Assembly (NCBI RefSeq): GCF_008831285.2
Contig: NC_045146.1
Coordinates: 4,157,972-4,221,971 of the forward strand
DNA: 64,000 bases
Direction: 5' to 3'
Source of the DNA: Nymphaea colorata
Taxonomy: Eukaryota; Streptophyta; Magnoliopsida; Nymphaeales; Nymphaeaceae
Shown: piece after piece, positions 25,176 through 39,011 of the stretch
How the letters are laid out: each line of letters opens with the position of its first letter
Position numbering within the stretch: position 1 is the stretch's first letter
The notes under the pieces: generated by a model
What the model was told of the DNA's origin: nothing
What the model saw: the letters and a program-made list of their open reading frames with translations, nothing else
Database searches by the model: none
Position numbers and translations under genes: made by a program

Positions 25176-28100
25176 GAAACATATCGTAAATTTATTTTTT
25201 TAAAGTTAAAAAATCAAAATAAATAATTGAAAATAGACAAAAATTCAATGCTCCATAAAAAACATGTTACACTTACATATAGTCTTACAGGAATATACAT
25301 TCGCCAATTTAACATAACATAATCATTATGTCATAGGTAATCATATATTAAGAAATAATAGTCATATAGTTACATATTACAAGATGAAAATGTTTAATAC
25401 AAATAACAAATGAAAATAATCAAGTATCATCTATCCATCATTCATCACCTAATTAAAATACCTAACAAATGATTTTCAATCAATTGTTTTCCTCACCCTT
25501 GTGCATCATTTTCATGTGTGATCGTACAGAGATATATATCCACAAAACAATGGAAATCTATGGCAATTCACAGAACAATAGATTAAAAACAATAGAAATC
25601 TATAGTGAGAGATTTTTATACATTTTGTGAAAGAAATCAGAAACCCCTTTTTATTCATCTGCAAATTGATCTCTCACATGCAAATCTTCCTTCAAATTGA
25701 TGTTTTTTCTAATAAATTGATAAGAGATCCACTTTACTCAACTCCTAAGAGTGTTTCGAAATGAGGAGAGGGGGCTTCTTTAAAATACAGTTAAAGAAAG
25801 GGGTCTCGAGTACCCTGTACTGAGGGTGTATTGTATCGATTTTTCCCATAGTTACAATACATCCGCAATGTAAGATATATATGACACTGCAGAAAACATT
25901 TCAATGATAAGACTTTCCATCAGTAAAATGAGTTTCCACGTAACACAATTTGGATTTTCTGCAGGAGCAGCCATATTACATGATTTTTCTAAAACATGCA
26001 GTAATTGGAGGCATAGTTAGAAAAAACATGTTTTTTCTTTAAAACATGTGTTAGAAATACGAAAAATAAGTCAGCCAAAAAAACAACAAAAAAATCCTTT
26101 TATATTTAAAAAAATGCCAAAATGAAAAAACGTAAAAAAAGAGCATCTTTTTCACATTTTCTCACTTTCACATTTTAGGTTTTTTTTCACATTTTTATTG
26201 TTAAACTGCTTGTTTCCATTTTATAATTTTTATTTGTTGCTTATCTACTTATTTTTTGATGTTGTGTTATAGTTCTCATTTATTTTATTTTTTCCTAATT
26301 TTTAAGAAATTTTTAATTCTTTTTTAAAAATATAGTTCTTTCCCCTTTTTTTCGAGGTCGTCATAGTTACCTGAGAGAAACCTTGCCATTTAAAATGTGA
26401 AAACAATATTTGTGACTATGATTGGAGGGCATATTGGCTGGCTATGTTAGGCAACCAAGCTGAACATTCTTGCATTGTCTTCGCAAAAGTTTCTGCATTA
26501 TGCTGTTGTTAATGCAAGACTTGACAATTTTGTGAAAAGAATTCTTGAACTTAAATGTGAGAAGCTGTAAAGATTTATTTTCATTCAGATAAGGATTAAG
26601 CAATGTGAGAAATAGGTTTATGAGGAAAACATCTATATATATGAATGGCTATGTTAGGTAACCAAGCTGAATATTCTCGCGCGATAACATGCACAATATA
26701 TATATCTATATATATGAATGTATGTATATATACGCACCACTTCACAAACTACGGGTGCACAATATACAATACTAACAAGAAAGAAAAAGGATACATTTTC
26801 ATGAGCAGCTCTTAGCGTTCTATAAAGGCAGTTATGACGGACATCAATAACCTGGGAAAAAAATTAAAGCAATTTTTCAGTAATTCAACTAGTAAGATAG
26901 AACAAGAGCTCTGAAAGTTAACAGATTGAGGCCAGAAAGATTAGCCATGCTCTGAAAGAAACTGGAGATGTCCAGAGAAGTTCATACAAGAAGCAAATTA
27001 TCAGCTATGCTTCCAGCAACATTAAACTTTATTTCTGAAAGCATCACACGGAGATATCACACAATATAAATTGAGAAAGCACATTTTTTAAATTAGTATA
27101 TTTTCGATTTACAAAGCACATCCTGGAATTTGTCTCTGCCTTGTCAAATGAAGGATAAGACAAATGGAACAACAACAAACATGATTATTAAGAACCACAA
27201 TGTTTCTTATCCTTTCATTTATCAGGATTCATGTGTTAAGGTGACGACCAAGCTTGGCTTTAGTGGCAGACGTGCCATGTGAACTATACCCAATGTCATG
27301 CTCCATTTTTCAATGAAAGCAATTTCAGTGAAAGCAATTTCAGTGAATTGATGCTTCTGTCCTATTCAAATAGCCCAAATAGATGCCAGCAAATGAGTTT
27401 AAGGTAATGCCACATAGCATAATAATGTTTTCAATATATTATCACATTGATATTTGTATTATAATATGTATAATAATGTATTCATATATAAAAAGTGAAA
27501 GTTCCAGTGCATATTTAGTGTACTTATGTTTCCAGTATACGCATATGCATCTTTTGTGTGTAATATAGTGGAAAATATGATAGAATAAATACACAATACA
27601 GTATAATGTCATTTACTTTACACAGTTGTGAAATATATACACAGGGTTCGGTTCAGGACTGAATCCGTGTGCATTAGGTTCAAACCAAGCAGGTTTAGAC
27701 TAGTGAAGACTGGGTTACAGGGGTCAACTGGGTTCAATAGGCTTAGATTTGGAGGAAAGCTAGAGTATCAGGTTCAGACTAGGTCTAAGGGGCGTATCCT
27801 AGGTCTGGATCAGGTCTTGGTCGAGCCAGGCTGGTATGGTTTTGGGGCCCACTAAATTTGATAAAAACCCTAAGACTTCTGGCAGATTTAGGTTTAGATA
27901 TATCAGGATGGAATTCTGCCCCCATGGAAACTGCACACAGAGTGGCCATTTTTGCCCATAAAAATTTGTCAAATTTTGGGACAACTTAGGCTACCAGATC
28001 AATATGTGAAGCCAATAGCCCTTCAGCTTGAGCCTGATTCAGACTGCATCTGAAAACTCAACCTAGTTTGGTCTAGAAATTAATTTTTCGAAAAGAAAGT

Positions 28101-28885
28101 TCATTAAAGAAAATGAAAAAAATATCTTGACTGAGCATTCAGCCATCAAGGTCATAGTTATGCATGTTAAATGAGAAAAGAAAATTAAGATATTAAGTAT
28201 ACAATAACTTTAGGCAGCCAAGCAACTGAATTCATTAGCATCATTTACGATATCTAGATTTCTAAGGAAATCAACTAAAAATTTCTAAATTATAGCAGAA
28301 AAAGTGTCTTAGGAATACCTTTACATCTCCACTGTCATCAGCAGCAGCAAGGAAAGATGATTTGGGACTGAAAGATATCTATTGAACACAGAGAAAAAGA
28401 AAACAAGGAAAAAGAAAAACAAGTTACAGACAATATGTAGCTTATGATTTATGAAACATCATAAAAAATGCTGATAATAAAAGTTTGTACAACTGAATAA
28501 GTTGACAACATGTAGCTTATGAAACACCACCGGAAGTGCTGAATATAAACGTGTACAACAGAATAATCAGCTAATGAACACAAAATAACCAGTAATCCCT
28601 GGTCAGGGTAGCTTAAAGCAAAATTGAGTAAAGGAGATTAGTCATATCTAATAATGTCTTAATACCGGAAAATAATTAACACAATTTATTAATAAAAAAC
28701 TGAAAAGAATTTACTGTTCTCTATGTTGCATGGACACATATACAGGTGTCGCCGTGTCGGTGTCGGACACTGGTATGGGTGTTGAATACGGCAAACTTCA
28801 AAAAATTAAGCACTTGGACATGACCATATATATATATGTTGAATACAGCAAACTTCAAAAAATTAAACACTTGGACATGACCATG

Positions 28886-28922
<37 letters not shown>

Positions 28923-29682
28923 GAAAATTGAATGGTGATTTTGGCTTTTCAAAATCACCCAGCCATCTAAGTGGGGCCGTCCGATCCAATATGATAGACA
29001 GTTAAGGGAAAAACAAGGAGAAAAAGTGATGAACATTTGCATCATCTAACAAATTGTAGAAAAAAATTCATCTAAAATCTGTTATATAATCAATTATTGT
29101 TTAAACTTTATTAGTCTGTGTTTGTATATATGTTTTATATCAAGGTTAGTTTCACGAATATGAAATGTAGTTAAATAAAATAGTCTTTTTAAAAAGTTAA
29201 AAGGACAGACCCATGTCATCCTTCAAATGCTTTTTCTCTATCTTTTGAAAGAAAAAGAAATCTTCCTTTTGGAAAGGAAAAAGAAAAGGATGATGTCCTT
29301 GTAAGTGGGGGGGGGGGGGGGGGGGGGGAAGACAAAGAGAGAGAGAGAGAGAGAGATGTCAGTCAGAGTCAAAGAGGGAGGTAAGTGAAAAGGAAAAGGA
29401 ATAAAGAGAGGAAGAAAGGAAAGAGAAGGGAAAAAATAAGAGGGAAAAGGGGCAACACGTGTCTACTTTTTGGACACTTCATGTTCAGAAAATGGCATGT
29501 CCCACACGTGTCAAGGCATGTTGGTGTTGGATACGGCCGGATATCGACACTTCATTTTTTTGAATTGTCCATGCAACATAGGTTGTTCTTTATTAAGAAC
29601 CAAAATGGCAATAACAATACAATGAAGAGAAAAAGAAACAATAAAACAGAAAAGCAAAATTACAAAAACCAACTAGCTCCAT

Positions 29683-29761
<79 letters not shown>

Positions 29762-29947
29762 CAATTCAATCTTGTCGGATGCCGGATGTTACTTGTTGGT
29801 AAAAAACAGTCATTACATTGGTATTAGAGATAGTTTATGGTGGGGCAATGGTTTATGCTGGCTTTAGTGACGTTTTGTAGTCCTGCAACAAATTTTCCTT
29901 TCAGCAACAAATTTTTAAATTTTGATCATCCAAGATCCAACAACATG

Positions 29948-30022
<75 letters not shown>

Positions 30023-30283
30023 TATATACATATATATATATATATATATAACTATAAAAGAGTGGGTGAATGGTGACTCTGGCTACCCAAGTTACTCAGC
30101 TCATTCACGAAGGCTGTCCAATCCATCGTGATAGATGGTTGAGAAAAAAACAAGGAGAAAAAGATGTACATCTAATACTAATACACACATTTTTCTCTTT
30201 GTTTTCTGTCCACTATCCATCATGATGAATCAGATAGCTTTCATCAGTGACTTGGGTAACTCTTGATAACCAAGTTCACCATT

Positions 30284-30321
<38 letters not shown>

Positions 30322-33300
30322 GATAAGAACATGAATTTTAATCTCAAACTTGGCACGTTATGCCTATGGACCATTGATTTTTCTAGATATTAAGATTGTC
30401 TAGATACTAAGACACCCATATTTACATTAGACTTACAAGACTGTATGTAAATCATATCTACAAGTCAAAAAAATATAGTGTATAAACACTACAGAGTATA
30501 AACTATAGTGTATAAAACTATATGTAAATCATATAAGTCAAAAAAATATAGTATAGTGTGTAGTGTATAATAATATAATATATAACACTATAACGATTAA
30601 CAGTATAACATTACAGAGTATAAACTATAGTGTATAAACACTATAACACTGTAGTGTATAATAATATAATATATAACACTATAATTTATAACACTATAAC
30701 ACCGTTGTGTATTACATAGTGTATAACTCTATAACACAATAATACTTTAGTATATAACGCTATAACATTATAGCGTACGACGCTATAATGCAATAGTGTA
30801 TGACGATGTTGTATATAACACTGTAGTGTATAACACAATTACACTTTAGTGTATGACACTAAAACACTATAGTGTAAGGTATGGTACTATAACAGTAAAG
30901 TGTATAACAGTATAGTATATAACACTATAACACTGTAGTGTATAACGCTATAGTGTATAACGCTATAGTGTATAACACTATAACACTGTAGTGTATAACG
31001 CTATAGTGTATAATACTATGACACTATAGAGTATAACTCTATAATACTATAGTGTATAAAACTCTAAGACTATAGTGTATAAAACTATTGTCTATAATAT
31101 TATAACATTATAGTGTATTATAGTATAGTGTAAAAGTCCATAAACACTGTAACACTACAGTGTAAAAAAAAATAACCCTATAACGCTATAGTGTATCAAT
31201 TATATTGTATAACACTACAACACTTTAGTGTATAATACTATAGTGTAGAACACCATAACAGTATTGCGTTAAATCACTATAGTGTATAACACTATAACAC
31301 TATAGTGTGTGACACAAAAAAACTGTAAAATATAGTGTATAACACTCTAGTTTATGACAACATAGTATTACACTATAGTGTACGACAATATAACACTATA
31401 ACACCATAGTGTGTACCACAATAACACTATAACACTGTAGTGTATAACAATATAACGCTATAGTGTATCACATTATGGTGTATAACGATTATACACTATA
31501 CTTTACAGTGTTATATTGTTGTACACTACAGAATAATACATTATAGTGTTATGGTGTCATAAACTAGAGTGTTATACACTATACAGTTTTTTTGTGTCAC
31601 ACACTACAATGTTACAACGTTATACACTATAGTTATATAATGCAATAGTGTTATGGTGTTCTACACTATAATATTATACACTAAAGTGTTATAGTGTTAT
31701 ACAATATAATTGATAAACTATAGCGTTATAGTATTATATAATACAACATTATATGGTTATTGTGTTTTACACTATAGTGTTACAGTGTTATGGAGTTTTA
31801 CACTATACTGTAATACACTATAGTGTTATAATGTTATAGACAATAGTTTTATACACTAGTCTTAGAATTTTATACACTATAGTGTTATAGTAGTGTTATA
31901 GAGGTATACTCTATAGCGTTATTGTGTTATAGTGTTATATACACTATAGCATTATACACTACAGTGTTATATACTATACTGTTATACACTTTACTGTTAT
32001 AGTACCATACACTATAGTGTTTTAGTGTATTTAGTGTCATACACTAAAATGTAATTGTGTTATACACTATAGTGTTAAAGTGTTATACAATATAGTGTTA
32101 TATACAACATCGTCATATACTATTGCGTTATAGCGTCGTACACTATAATGTTATAGCATTATATACTAAAGTGTTATTGTGTTATAGAGTTATACACTAT
32201 AGTGTAATACACAACGGTGTTATAGCGTTATACACTAAAGTGTCATAGTGTTATACATATAGTGTTATATATTATATTATTATACACTACAGTGTAATAG
32301 TGTTTATACACTATAGTTTATACTCTGTAGTGTTATACTGTTAATCGTTATAGTATACTAAAAACTGTACGTAAATTATATCTATAAGTCAAAATAATAT
32401 AGCATGAATAAACAAGTAAACTTTACGTATGTGGGCATAGTTGGTACACAGAGAACTACATATACATATATAGAAACATTGAAATCATCCCGCTACATTT
32501 GTGGGTGGATGGTTATTTTTTTTTTATTTGATGTCGCTAAAACCAGTGTTTAAACATGAGCCGAGTCAACTCATTGACTCGGCTCGGCTCACCCCCTTCC
32601 CAGGTAAACCCAATAAGGGGACTTGGTTTAAACAAAAACTCAGTAGGCCTTAGAATCGGTTGATTCGGTCGAGTCAAGGAAGACTTGCCCGAATTCTGTT
32701 GAGTTTTTGTATGCAATGTAATATGGAAAAACTAAAATGTGCAGGGGGTTTTGAGTAATAAAAGCATGTTATAAAAAAGATGAAAACCCAAACCCTCGTT
32801 TGACTTTTCTTCTTCTTGACGGCAAAAGATGAGGGAGAAAGACATTAAACCCTTATCTACTGTCATGAGGGAGAAAGACATTAATCCCTTATCTACTATT
32901 TCCGACCATATTTTCAGTGAGAATGGAGATTCCGACGACTGACCCACGTCAACATAAAAATTGGCTTCTCAAGTATGCTATTCTTGTGTTTTTCGTTTTA
33001 TTTTCCAACCTTATGTTTCCCAATGATTTGGATTGATTAACTTAACCCTTTTAGTTTTCTAGTGACTTCCATTTTTTCCGATGTGTTCTCTCTCACTTTC
33101 CAGTATCTCTCTGTCCTCCCCATTCTTCTCTTCTTCTGTTGGTTCATAATCTTATGGAAGTATTTCCAAACCTGTCATGCTCTCTCTTTGTTTTTCTCTC
33201 TGCTCTCTCTCTTGTAACCTCGCTCTGCTCCTGCCCCTTTCTCTCTATCTCTTTCTCTATCTCTCTTTCCCTCCTTCTTGGCCGCTTGGACTCTATCTTT

Positions 33301-33839
33301 GTTCATAGTTCTCATTCTTTTCAAGTTTCAACTGGATGCATATTTTGTTTCTCTTTTATTTCATCTAATTCTCATCAATTTTTAGTTGAGGCGGTTCTAC
33401 CATCTACCTGCTGTCTATCCATTTTTTAATTTTTATCGTTAGTTTCAACTGAATGCATATTTTGTTTCTATAACTTCATTTGATGTTAATTTGACTTATT
33501 TTTTAATCATATAAGAAAAAATTAAGTCATTTTACAATTTTTTTACATTTAAAAACAAGTTATACATTGTTATTTCTTAAACAAAAAAGTCAACATAACC
33601 TGGTCCGAGTCACCGAATTGACCCACCGAGTCATGAGTCCAGACCAGACAAGTGGAGTCCCTAGTCACTGGGTTTTAAAACCTTAGCTAAAGCCTAAAAC
33701 CCATCGCAAAAAGGGGTATTCCCTTAAGAATCATGGCCATACAACTGACCATCACAAATGCACCTTTTGTGAGGGTTTTTGGCGACATGAAATAAAAAAA
33801 TAACCATCTCGCCATAAAGGTAGCTAGCAAATTTCAATT

Positions 33840-33882
<43 letters not shown>

Positions 33883-36800
33883 ATTGAGAATACGAAAACA
33901 AAAAAAAAGTAAAAACTGCATTTGTTTTTAAATATGGAGAAAAAGAATTTATCATGTTTTGAGACATCACATTTTTTGGAGAAGCCTGCAACATTTCATT
34001 AGATTTCATTAGATTCTTTTACCTGATCTTGCCAATCTTAGTTCAAAACAATAAAAAAAAAGGAAGAGCCCAAAACTATTACCCAATCTTAAAATAAATA
34101 AATTAAAACTTTACCTGAATATTCTGAGCGGAGAGTTCAGAAGATTCTTTCAATTAGAACTTTAGGATTTTTTTCATTTCTAAAAAACTGCTGAGATTTT
34201 TGTGAAAATTTTCTCTAGAAGAACTTTAAGAAAAATAACGGAGAAAAATTGAAACCCTTGCTGTTAAAAGCCCTGATAACAATATTTATGATATATATAT
34301 ATCGAGAGAGAGAAAGAGAGAGTACAGAGCATATCATTTTACAGAAGCAAATGCAATGAAACTGTTACAGGAAAAGAAGACAGAAAAAATCCACTTATGT
34401 TCCATAATGCAGAAAAACTGAAGCCTCACTTTCTAAATATATTTCAAAGGGAAGGAAGAAAGTAAAAAAATATGGCCAATGCCTAACATAGTCAACCATG
34501 CCTATTGACCAGTCTATTATCTGGATCTAGCAATTTTAACGCATCAGGACTAGTTGACAGACTGCCAACTTGGTTGTAGTCCATGAATAAAGCTTTTGAA
34601 TCAAGTTATCAACTTTATCCAAGTAAACAAGGCAACATGGAGTCAAGCCAACTGGTGTACAACATGGGGAGAGAGAGTAGTTCCGCTAATTTTAATAACA
34701 CCTTTAGTGCAAATAGATGGTTACAAATTACAATTGTTAATATGTTATCAGCTTAATAAGTAACCATATTCCACACACCAATTTAGGTGCTTGAAGATAA
34801 ACATGCAGCAGAAAGTTTAAGCTCTAAGGATCATAAAGGGAGAGAAAATTCTAAAGAATATTACAAAAAAACGTGAGGAGATTTAAATGCACAAAATTTA
34901 TTTGATCAACAACAGCAATATGGCAGACTGACTGCCTGGGTGCCTTGACGTTATCAGGTTAGTAAGTAACCATATTCTACACCAATTTAGCTGCTTGAAG
35001 ATCAACATGCAGCAGAAAGTTTAAGCTCTAAGCATCATATGCAAAAAAATGTGAGGAGATTTAAATGCACAAAAGTTATTTTATCAACAACAGCAATATG
35101 GCAGACTAAACAAACCTGATTTATCTCTTCTTTGTTGTAGTTATAGCTTTCCAAAATTTTATCCGAGGATGCCTGGAAAAAAATAAACAGATGAAAACTG
35201 TGTAAACAAAGGACAATTGCACAAATTAGTCATCCCACAAACTGTGAAGGAAGCAACAAACAATAAGCTCATCACAAGTCAAACCAAATAAGGATATAAT
35301 TCATAAATAAGGTCAATAGTTAAATGCTGATCAGTCCATCAGATGGAGGAGTCAAAAATGAACAAACTAGTTTTTGGGCTAAAGTCAGTCTAGACCTAAA
35401 AACCCAATCCCTCAGTTTTAGTGCCACTCTGTAACTTTTTGTTCTTTGCTTCTTCAATCATCTCCTGAAGGAAAAGACAGAAAGACCAAGCCCCCCACAC
35501 TCCCTCATACAATTTGGAGTGTGCAGACCTTTTAGGTGTCTGCAACCAGCAAGTAGTAGCAGTTGTGGCCAGACGCAGGACCAGAAATTATACTTTGTAT
35601 AGGCTGGCATTTGATAGCAAGGAGACAGGTACGGGTACGGGCTGTTTCCAAAATACTTGGGTATCGCGGTACGATTGTGTGTGTGTAACATAAAATAAGA
35701 ATTTAAACAAAGAAAATAACACATTCATGATTCAAAATTTATAGATTCTCAAGAAGAAACTATTGAACAAAATATGAAAATGCAGCTCTGTATGTGTTTC
35801 TTGAGGGGAAATGGTGTAAAGAAAAAATTGAAATCCTAAATTTTGGATAAGAAAGGACTCGGTCAACTTTGACCAAGTCTCATATCCGGTACTCTTTGAC
35901 CAGTACCCAAGAAGTACCCAGGACAGTACTAGTACTAGTACCGGTGTCGTACCCAACCGGTACGGGTGCACTGCCTATAGAGCAGTACCCATGTGACAAA
36001 GGAGCCTGCCTAATGATCCACATGCACATGCACATGCATGCCTGCGCAGTGTGTGTATGTGTGTGTGCACACACAACCCAAAGTTACAATTATGATCGAT
36101 AATATGTCAAAGATGTTGCATTGATATGGAAAAAACAAAAGACACTTGTATTAAAAAACTCGTGATATTTTCAAAACATTGTCGAAAGACTTTTGTTGCG
36201 ATAATATTGATATTTTTTCCTTTTTTATAATAAAGTCCTTTTTTGGTGTATTTTAGTGTATCTTTCCATTATTTTTGTTTATTTTGAATTTTAAAACTAT
36301 TTTAAATCAATGTCAATGTAACAAAATTAGTAAAACACTTTTAATTTCATCTTTTACCTATTTTTATATTTTTTAAATGTTTTGAATTCCCCAAAAAAAT
36401 TGCCAATAAAAACCAGAAAACAATATTTGTCACCAAGACTTATATTTATATAAACAGTTTGCTTTTAGATCCTGTCACTTGGAATACACAATCAATGACA
36501 TACGGGGTCGTTTGGCAAATGAAACACTTTGTGAGTGTTCCATAAATCTGCCTCAAAGATTGGGGTAGATTCATGGACACATAGTTCTAGTGTTCCATAA
36601 ATCTGCCTCAAAGATTGGGGTAGATTCATGGACACATAGTTCTAGTGTTCCATGAATCCACCCCAACTTTTTAGGATAGGTTCATGAAACACTCACAGAG
36701 TGTTCCAACTACCATATAATTTTCCAAGATGTCTAAAATGGATCACCTTTATACTAAAACCTTCCAATTAACACAAAGGCTATCTGCCAGTCCAAAAACA

Positions 36801-38953
36801 CAGGAACCTACATATTTACATATAATTGGGTGGAGTTTTTTAGGGTAACAAAAATTCATAAAAAGGATTTTAGACTTATAAAATTTACTTTGTACATCAA
36901 CAAGTATTAGCATATAAAATTTAAGTTATGCATCAAAGCAAGTTATAGACCAATGGGCTTGGTCATGTAAACTATAATACCACACGAGTGCGGGGCGAGG
37001 GTGCTAGTGTGGATGCTGTTGCAAGTATGGGTCCAGCAACTTTCAAAATAATTTGGGTGCGGGTGCAAGGGGTGGGGGGAGGGAGGGATGTGTGTGTATG
37101 TGTGTGTATATATATATATATATCATATTCTTATTTTTACAATATTTACTTTTTTTAATTTTTAGTCAACCTTTTTATATGAAGAAACTTAGTCCAAAAC
37201 TGCATGAAAAATTGAATAGGGAGTATCCTTTTCTTAAAAATAAGTACCTGCCTTGTCATTTTAGATAAAAAGACAAGGTTCCTTTTTTTTAAAATGCACC
37301 ACATTCTCTCTTTCTTAGTCCTGACGCATCCTGTCCTGTGACAGGTCATTATGGTCTCTTTAAAAAAAGGCACCTCTGCCATCTATTTTTTAAAGGGTGC
37401 ACTATGCAGTACTGTCAGGAATTTAAAAAAAAAAAAACTTGACATGGAGAAAAAGGATACAGAACTAAGAAAGAGCGAGTATGCGTAGAAAAAGGGTCCT
37501 ATGCTGTCAGTGAGTGTGTTAGAAAAAAAAAAAAAAAGAAAGGCAGAAGGGAAGAATAAAAAGATAGGCATGTAAACACACCCACAAAAGGACAGGGTGC
37601 ATTTTGACTACAGCAGACACGTGTCAGAGCCACACTTGCGGCCGCACCTGCATCCACACCACATCGATGCAGGAACAGGGGCCATTTTGCAGCAGCTCTG
37701 TGACTTAGCATGTAAATTGCAAGTGCAGAGTTAGACTTGTTAAATACACTTTTAAAATTCATAAGTTCAAAGTTCAAACTCATAAGGTACATATTTTCAA
37801 ATGACTTTATGTACACTTAAATGGGTTAATAACCTAGTAACTGTATATGACAAGCAAGGGAATTTTTTTTGAGGAGAGGGGGTTTTGGCCACTTTTCTCT
37901 TTTCAAATGATTCTCATGCTTTTTACAATGTTTGTATTTTTCTTTGTTGAAGAGGAACTCTTCAAGGCCCAGGTCACTTAAAGAGCCCACTCTTTGGAAG
38001 CGTGAGACCTGGCCACAAGAGAAAGTTTAGGCTAGATGTTGGGAGGATTCATCTGCCCCAGCATACAGCACACAAGACATGGTTGTGTACGCGGATGTGT
38101 ATCATGGTCACAAATAGTGTTTTCAAGTGAGCAAGCTGTTTTCCTTGTGAAAATAAGGAATTCAAAAAACTAAAATTACATTATAAAAAAAACGATATTA
38201 TGAAATTACAAGTTTTTTACTAATTATTCCTACCAAAAAAAATGATAAAACTCATGATCACAAACTTAGCGCCTGGGTTCTACAGCCAAATTTTTTTGGG
38301 TGTTAAACACAAAATTTGTTTTTCTCAAGAAAATCTTAAGAATTCAAAAAAAAAGAAAAAAGAAAAATGGAGAGTCATACTCATTTTCTTGCAAACATAT
38401 TGATCAAAATCCAAAGGAGATATTAAACTATTAAAAAGAAACACATAAAATTTAAAATATATAAAAGAAAACCTAGACAAGGAAAATGTGATAAAGAATG
38501 ACATTTTGAATTTTGATTTTTTTTTTTCAATATTGCCATTTTCCCCATCTCTCTCTTCTTTCAAATTTCCCTTTTTAAAAATTGGCGACATCTATGATAT
38601 GATACAATTTTATATAGTTGCTAAAATGCTAGAAGGCCAGAAAAGTTTAAGTGCATAATAGAAAATAACTTTATGAAAAATATTAAAATAATTTTGTACA
38701 CTTTTCATTTCACTTCTTTTTGGTGTTTTTCTTGCCATATTTCTTATACATACATATACACACACACACATGTGGGCACACATGCACACACACATACATA
38801 TATATAGAAGTAAGATTCTAAGAAAAATTGTCTGAATAGTCAATAAAAGTAAATTTGCTTTTAGTATTTATTAATCATATGAGTAAGACAATCGTCACAT
38901 CAAATTTAATGAAACTACCTTACAACTTGAAAAGATTTACATACAATACTATT

Positions 38954-39011
<58 letters not shown>

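Noticed and set aside
29385-30131. Frames with Ile-Tyr repeats
   Set aside because: Translation of (TA)n microsatellites, not protein.
30439-32402. Is the repeat array a CRISPR or satellite array?
   Set aside because: No constant repeat with unique spacers exists; units are contiguous, variable and mirrored, so it is an inverted repeat and not a CRISPR or a simple head-to-tail satellite.
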